Source: Acaudatibacter sp963835495 (GTDB lineage: Bacteria; Pseudomonadota; Alphaproteobacteria; Caulobacterales; Caulobacteraceae). Taken from it: a DNA stretch of 64,000 nucleotides. The notes beneath the pieces were generated by a model. That model had not been told where the DNA came from. It searched no databases and saw nothing but the letters and a program-made list of their open reading frames with translations. Position numbers and translations under genes: made by a program. The DNA lies in assembly GCA_963835495.1 (NCBI GenBank), contig CAWIFQ010000003.1:930001-994000 (forward strand), in the 5' to 3' direction. This document shows positions 59,625 to 64,000 of the stretch, in pieces (the first letter of the stretch is position 1; the number at the start of each line of letters is the position of its first letter).

Positions 59625-60812
59625 ATGGCCCGGCGTCGTCACGGCATCAGATACTGGCTGGTCGTCCTGGGCGCCGTGCTGCTGACGCTGGGCATGATCG
59701 CCTCGGTGTTCTGGGGCGACGACATCATCAAGGCGTTGCTGGATCCCAAGGTGCCGTTCGGCAAGGACAACCCGCCGCCGGCGCCGAACTACGCGCTGCG
59801 AGCGTCCTGGGCCGTCCTGCCGACGCCGGGCGCCGCGCCCGCGCCGGTGGATATTTTCTTTATCCATCCAACGTCTTATCCGGCATCCTTCACGTCCTAC
59901 AACGGCGGGCGGCACTGGAACGCGCCGATCAACGACCATGCGGCGATGGTGGCGCTTTCCGAGGTGATGCTGCCGAACTACGCCGCGCCGTTCGACGCCG
60001 TGGGCGATGTCTACGCGCCGCGCTACCGCCAGGCGACGCTCTACACCCGCTCCACCCTATGGGACGACGCGATCGAGGCGCGCCAGTTCGCCTATGGCGA
60101 CGTAAAGGCCGCGTTCGAAGACTATCTCGCCCGTTTCAACCGCGGCCGCCCGTTCTTCCTGGCCGGGGTGGAGCAGGGCGGCGACCTGGGCGCGCGGCTG
60201 CTGCACGAGGTGATCGCGCCCGATCCGGCGCTGCGCGGCCGTCTCGTCGGCGCCTACCTGATGGACACGGTCGTGCCGGCCGACGAATACGGCCCCGGCG
60301 CACCGGTGCAGCCCTGCGAGGCGCGGGCGCAGGCCGGCTGCCTGGTCGCGTGGGTCGCCGTGCGGCAGGGCGACTTCACCGGCGTGCAGCGGCTGCTGAG
60401 CCGGGCGCTGGTCTGGGGACCACAGGACCAGCTGCAGCCCCTGGGCAAGCGCCAACCGCTCTGCGTCAATCCCCTGCTGGGCTCGGCGACGGAGGAGGTC
60501 GCGCCGGAGCGGCTCAATCTCGGCGCGGCGGCGGCGACCGGGCTGGAGTGGGGCGTGCGGCCGGGCTTCATGGCCCGCCAGGTCGCGGCGCAGTGCCAGG
60601 ACGGCATGCTGCGGGTGACCCGGCCGCGGTCCTCGCTGCTGCGCCCCGCCGGCGACTGGATCCAGCGGGTCCGCGAGCCTGGCTACAACCTGTTCTGGGC
60701 CGATATCGAGGCGGACACCCAGGCGCGCTACGCCATCTGGAGCGCCGCCCACCCGGCCCCGGCTCAGCCGGCTTCGGCGCCGGCGCCCGCCCGCCAGTCG
60801 AACAGCGACTGA
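59625..60812 (+). CDS. DUF3089 protein lacking the usual serine nucleophile
   Basis: A 395-residue membrane-anchored protein: residues 8-32 are a signal anchor (RYWLVVLGAVLLTLGMIASVFW), the rest a predicted alpha/beta hydrolase of the DUF3089 family. VDIFFIHPTSYPAS and the segment DVYAPRYRQATL fit the family. At the nucleophile elbow, where relatives have LAGHSQG, this protein has LAGVEQGG (Glu183 in place of Ser). It may be inactive or use another chemistry. It follows hldD by 9 bases, and its last 49 bases overlap the convergent recG gene. Confidence 0.85.
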   Translation: MARRRHGIRYWLVVLGAVLLTLGMIASVFWGDDIIKALLDPKVPFGKDNPPPAPNYALRASWAVLPTPGAAPAPVDIFFIHPTSYPASFTSYNGGRHWNAPINDHAAMVALSEVMLPNYAAPFDAVGDVYAPRYRQATLYTRSTLWDDAIEARQFAYGDVKAAFEDYLARFNRGRPFFLAGVEQGGDLGARLLHEVIAPDPALRGRLVGAYLMDTVVPADEYGPGAPVQPCEARAQAGCLVAWVAVRQGDFTGVQRLLSRALVWGPQDQLQPLGKRQPLCVNPLLGSATEEVAPERLNLGAAAATGLEWGVRPGFMARQVAAQCQDGMLRVTRPRSSLLRPAGDWIQRVREPGYNLFWADIEADTQARYAIWSAAHPAPAQPASAPAPARQSNSD

Positions 60813-62842
60813 AGCACGGCAACGGCCTGGCCGCGCTGGGAAGTCAGGGTCGGGTCGCGGGCCAGCACCAGGCGCGCGTCGTCGGCGGCGACGGCGATCA
60901 GGTCGCGGTGCGCGGCCGGGTCGGCGAGGCGATAGGCGGGAAAGCCGCTCTGCTTCAGCCCCAGCGGATCGCCGCCGCCGCGCAGCTCGAGGTCCTTCTC
61001 GGCGATGGCGAAGCCGTCGTCGGTGCGCCGCAGGATGTCGAGCCGGGTCTTGGCGATCTCGCTGAGCGGCGGATCGTACAGCAGCACGCACGAGCTCTCG
61101 CCCTTGCCGCGCCCGACCCGCCCGCGCAGCTGGTGCAGCTGGGCCAGGCCGAAGCGCTCGGCCTGCTCGATCACCATGATCGTCGCCGCCGGCACGTCGA
61201 CGCCGACCTCGACCACGGTCGTCGCCACCAGCACCGCGAGCGAGCCCTCGGCGAAGTCGGCCATCACCGCGTCCTTCTCCGGCCCCGGCAGCTTGCCGTG
61301 CACCAGTCCGACCTTGGCGCCGAACACCTGCCGCAGCGCCGCCGCGCGCGCCTCGGCCGCCGCGAGGTCGGCGTTCTCGAATTCCGAGACCAGCGGGCAG
61401 ATCCAGAACGCCTGGGCGCCGCTGGGGATCGCGGCGCGCAGCCGCGCCACGATCTCGCCGATCCGCGGCATCGGCGCGGCCCGCGTCGCCACCGGCGTGC
61501 GGCCCGGCGGCTTCTGGTCGATCCGCGAGACGTCGAGGTCGCCGAATACGGTCAGCTCCAGGGTGCGCGGGATCGGCGTGGCGGACATGGCGATCAGGTG
61601 CGCGGCCTCGCCCTTGGCCTGCAGCCGGCTCCGCTCGCCGACCCCGAAGCGGTGCTGCTCGTCGATCACGGTCAGGGCCAGGGCGTGGAAGACGACGTCG
61701 TCCTGGAACAGGGCGTGGGTGCCGACCGCCACCGCCGCGGTTCCGCTCGCCAGCGCCGCCAGCTTCTCGGCGCGGGCGGCGCCCTTGTCGCGGCCGGTGA
61801 GCAGGACCGCCTTGATCCCGTGGCTGGCCAGCGGCGCCGCCAGGGTCTCGTAGTGCTGGCGGGCGAGGATCTCGGTGGGCGCCATCAGCGCCGACTGCAG
61901 GCCGGCGGCGGCGACGTCGGCCATCGCCAGCATCGCCACCACGGTCTTGCCCGAGCCGACGTCGCCCTGGATCAGCCGGCTCATCCGCTCGCCCGACTGC
62001 AGGTCGCCGCGCATCTCGGCCAGGGTGCGGATCTGCGCGCCGGTCAGCTTGAACGGCAGATCGGCTTCGATGCGGTCGGTCTGCTGGCTGGCCGGGATCA
62101 CCCGCGCCGGCTCGGCCCGCCTGGCGGCCTTGCGCTGGGCCAGCGCCAGCTGGTGGGCGAACAGTTCGTCGAAGGCGAGGCGGCGGCGCGCCGGGGACTG
62201 CGGCGAGAGGTCGGCCTCGCTGGTGGGGTGATGCAGGGCTTCGAACGCCTCGCGCCAGGCCGGCCAGCGCTGCTGCTTCAGCCAGGCCGGATCCTGCCAC
62301 TCGGGCAGCGCCGGCGCCCGCTCCAGCGCCTCGAGGGCGAAGCGGCGGATGGTCCGCGACGGCAGACCCGCGGTCGCCGGATAGATCGCCTCGACCTCCG
62401 GCACCTCCTGCGCCCGCTCGACCGGCCAGAGGTAGTCGGGGTGCACGATCTGCAGCTCGTGGTCGAAGCTGCTGCGCTCGATGCGGCCGCTGACGATCCG
62501 CTTGGCGCCCTTCGGGTGCGCCTGCTCCAGCCTGGGGCCATTGGCGCGGAAGAACACCAGGGTGATGAAGCCGGTGCCGTCGAAGGTGCGGATCTTCCAC
62601 GGATGGCCCGGCCGCCCGGGCCTCTGGTGGCCCTCGATCATGACGACGAAGGTCTGCTCCTCGCCGTCGTGCGCCTCGGCCGCCGTGGTTAGCTGGCGGC
62701 GGACCAGGTTCTGCGGCGTCAGGAACAGGACGTCGCGCACCAGCGGGCCGGCGACCTTCTCCAAAAGCGGCGCGACGCGGGGCCCGACGCCCTTCAGCGC
62801 CGTGATCGGCGCGAACAGGGGAAAGAGAATCTCGGGCCGCAT
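60764..62842 (-). CDS. recG: ATP-dependent DNA helicase RecG
   Basis: A 692-residue superfamily 2 helicase that remodels stalled forks. It starts MRPEILFPLFAPITALKGVGPRVAPLLEKVAG; the wedge domain OB-fold includes HPWKIRTFDGTGFITLVFFR; then Q motif FKLTGAQ, Walker A LIQGDVGSGKTVVA, DEQH box VIDEQHRFGVGER, SATPIPRTL, and the C-terminal LHQLRGRVGRG and LRGGGDPLGLKQSG. The start at 62842 is chosen over upstream ATGs that give no family match. Its end is antisense to the DUF3089 gene for 49 bases. Confidence 0.96.
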   Translation of the reverse strand: MRPEILFPLFAPITALKGVGPRVAPLLEKVAGPLVRDVLFLTPQNLVRRQLTTAAEAHDGEEQTFVVMIEGHQRPGRPGHPWKIRTFDGTGFITLVFFRANGPRLEQAHPKGAKRIVSGRIERSSFDHELQIVHPDYLWPVERAQEVPEVEAIYPATAGLPSRTIRRFALEALERAPALPEWQDPAWLKQQRWPAWREAFEALHHPTSEADLSPQSPARRRLAFDELFAHQLALAQRKAARRAEPARVIPASQQTDRIEADLPFKLTGAQIRTLAEMRGDLQSGERMSRLIQGDVGSGKTVVAMLAMADVAAAGLQSALMAPTEILARQHYETLAAPLASHGIKAVLLTGRDKGAARAEKLAALASGTAAVAVGTHALFQDDVVFHALALTVIDEQHRFGVGERSRLQAKGEAAHLIAMSATPIPRTLELTVFGDLDVSRIDQKPPGRTPVATRAAPMPRIGEIVARLRAAIPSGAQAFWICPLVSEFENADLAAAEARAAALRQVFGAKVGLVHGKLPGPEKDAVMADFAEGSLAVLVATTVVEVGVDVPAATIMVIEQAERFGLAQLHQLRGRVGRGKGESSCVLLYDPPLSEIAKTRLDILRRTDDGFAIAEKDLELRGGGDPLGLKQSGFPAYRLADPAAHRDLIAVAADDARLVLARDPTLTSQRGQAVAVLQSLFDWRAGAGAEAG

Positions 62843-62852
62843 CGTCGCCAGT

Positions 62853-63397
62853 CTAGCCGCCCAGATGGGCCGGCGCCGGCCGTTCGAGCAGTACCACGAA
62901 GCGTTCCCCGTAGGCCGTGCGGGCATATTCGGCGTAGCCCATCTTGGCGGCGAGTCGCAGCGACGGTGCATTGTTGGGATCGATCATGCAGACCGTCCGC
63001 GGCGCGCCGAAGCGAGCGTCGCCCCAGGCATGTGCGGCGGCGACCGCCTCGCTGGCGAGCCCCTGGCCGTGCGCCCAAGGCATCAGCATCCAGCCGGCTT
63101 CCGGTTCCGGGCCGAGGCCCGGCGTGATGTCGCGTTTGAAGTCGCAGAATCCGACCTCACCGACAAACCGGCCCGAACTCGCTCCCGGACCACCCACGTG
63201 CCGAAGCCGCCCAGCCCCCAGCCGCCGGCCTGGCGCTGGAATCGCACCCACGCCGCCGAGCGCAAAAAGGGCGCGCCGCCCATGTGCCGAACGACGGCCG
63301 GGTCGGCCCACAATCCCGCGTAGTCCTCGAAATCCGCAAGCCGTGGCGGCGCCAGCGTGAGGCGCGGGGTATGAAGCACATCGGTCTGCTCGGTCAT
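62853..63397 (-). CDS. GNAT family acetyltransferase (RimJ/RimL-like), one frameshift
   Basis: An approximately 181-residue GCN5-type acetyltransferase of the RimJ/RimL group. MTEQTDVLHTPRLTLAPPRLADFEDYAGLWADP starts it at 63397; FGTWVVRE is followed by a frame break near 63180, where one base appears missing (GAGCGAGT for GAGGCGAGT). After it, SSGRFVGEVGFCDFKRDI, EAGWMLMPWAHGQGLASEAVAAAHAWG (acetyl-CoA binding QGLASE) and NAPSLRLAAKMGYAEYART follow. It is 10 bases upstream of recG on the same strand. Substrate unknown. Confidence 0.87.
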
Positions 63398-63516
63398 CGC
63401 ACGGACGCTAGACCATCGGCCCGGAACGGGCCATCGCCGCGAGGACCCTTGCCGAGGCGATGGCGTGGGTCCTAGGACGGGCGCGTGGGGCGAGACAACC
63501 GGAGGCGGGTAAGGTG

Positions 63517-64000
63517 ATGACGAAGGTGGCGGGCGTACTGGCGGGCGCGGTGCTTGCGCTGTCCTCCGCGTCGGCGATAGCCCAGCCCGCCCCGCCGGCG
63601 CCTGCCGCGGCCCCACCCGAGCCCGCTCAGGGCGACTTCGTGATCCACGACTTCCACTTCGCGTCGGGCGAGAGCCTGCCGGTGCTCAAGCTGCACTATT
63701 ACACCTTCGGCGCGCCGCACCGGAACGCGGCCGGCCACGTCGACAACGCCGTCCTGATCATGCACGGCACCGGCGGTTCGGGGCACAGCCTGATCCGCAA
63801 GGAGTTCACCGGCGAACTTGCGGGTCCCGGCCAGCTGCTCGACGCGACGCGCTACTATCTCATCTTTCCGGACGACCTCGGCCACGGCCAGTCGTCCAAG
63901 CCCAGCGACGGCCTGCACGCCCGCTTTCCGCACTACGGCTACGCCGACATGGTCGAAGCCGAGCACCGGCTGGTGACCGAGGGGCTGAAGGTCGATCACC
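63517..64000 (+). CDS. Exported alpha/beta hydrolase (MetX-like fold), 3' partial
   Basis: Open from ATG 63517 (after GGAGGCGGG) to the end of the window, 161 codons. The signal peptide is MTKVAGVLAGAVLALSSASAIAQ, followed by a Pro/Ala-rich stretch. Then DFVIHDFHFASGESLPVLKLHYYTFG, NAVLIMHGTGGSG (oxyanion region) and YYLIFPDDLGHGQSSKPSDG, HYGYADMVEAEHRLVTEGL. This resembles homoserine-acetyltransferase-like hydrolases, but the export signal argues for a periplasmic hydrolase, not MetX. The nucleophile lies beyond the window. Confidence 0.85.
   Translation, partial: MTKVAGVLAGAVLALSSASAIAQPAPPAPAAAPPEPAQGDFVIHDFHFASGESLPVLKLHYYTFGAPHRNAAGHVDNAVLIMHGTGGSGHSLIRKEFTGELAGPGQLLDATRYYLIFPDDLGHGQSSKPSDGLHARFPHYGYADMVEAEHRLVTEGLKVDH

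Overview
The window is about 70% GC chromosomal DNA, almost certainly from an alphaproteobacterium of the order Caulobacterales (Phenylobacterium/Caulobacter-like). The pointers are the gene sets nrdR-rib-nusB-thiL, bamE next to a ubiquinol-cytochrome c chaperone, plsX-fabH-ihfA-MerR and hom-glpX-recJ, a MucR regulator with degenerate zinc ligands, a K+-independent H+-pyrophosphatase, a heme A synthase of the alphaproteobacterial type, and promoters resembling the Caulobacter housekeeping consensus. I see no phage, plasmid, IS or CRISPR locus.

Layout. 0-3 kb: the 3' part of an asparagine-synthase-like gene (possibly a lasso-peptide cyclase) and a divergent TetR/GST pair. 3-11 kb: hemA, mucR, nrdR, a reduced riboflavin cluster, nusB, thiL and hppA. 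11-17 kb: bamE, a respiratory-assembly chaperone, plsX-fabH-ihfA-MerR and a MraY-like transferase. 17-20 kb: TetR plus arylsulfatase behind a perfect palindrome, then corA. 21-25 kb: tRNA-Pro, ctaA, rplM-rpsI with a strong terminator, argC and a GNAT gene. 25-28 kb: an exported MsrB, an AAA ATPase and a membrane hybrid histidine kinase. 28-36 kb: phaC, an exported hypothetical protein, an aminotransferase, hom, glpX, recJ and tRNA-Glu. 36-42 kb: a membrane protein in lower-GC DNA, a double cold-shock protein, glutamine cyclotransferase, a thioesterase, tRNA-Pro, a polytopic membrane protein, an NDUFS4-like complex I subunit, tRNA-Arg and a sulfotransferase. 42-50 kb: a sulfur amino-acid operon (adh-cysK-sseA-metC on the minus strand), then an amidohydrolase and a TPR/glycosyltransferase-like protein. 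50-55 kb: DsbA-like protein plus alpha-L-rhamnosidase, and a cyclopropane fatty acid synthase. 55-61 kb: kdsA, a lipase, hldE-hldD and a DUF3089 protein (LPS inner-core precursor supply plus envelope-related hydrolases). 61-64 kb: recG, a GNAT gene and the start of an exported alpha/beta hydrolase.

The most striking feature is a large number of frame breaks (about 35) in otherwise well-conserved genes, dense between 22.9 and 34 kb. Nearly all are single extra bases, and they hit rplM, rpsI, hom, argC and glpX, which a free-living cell could hardly all lose. I read them as assembly or consensus artefacts and annotate each affected gene across its full span. Many extra bases sit beside a codon third position and could represent two merged synonymous alleles, but that is only a hypothesis.

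I did not find a convincing new multi-gene system. The best leads are individual: a MraY paralog with an altered histidine motif, a DUF3089 hydrolase without its serine nucleophile, a riboflavin cluster reduced to a reductase domain plus a 43-residue protein, a self-contained TetR-operator-sulfatase switch, a possible RNA switch before the cold-shock gene, and a REPIN-like inverted-repeat element.
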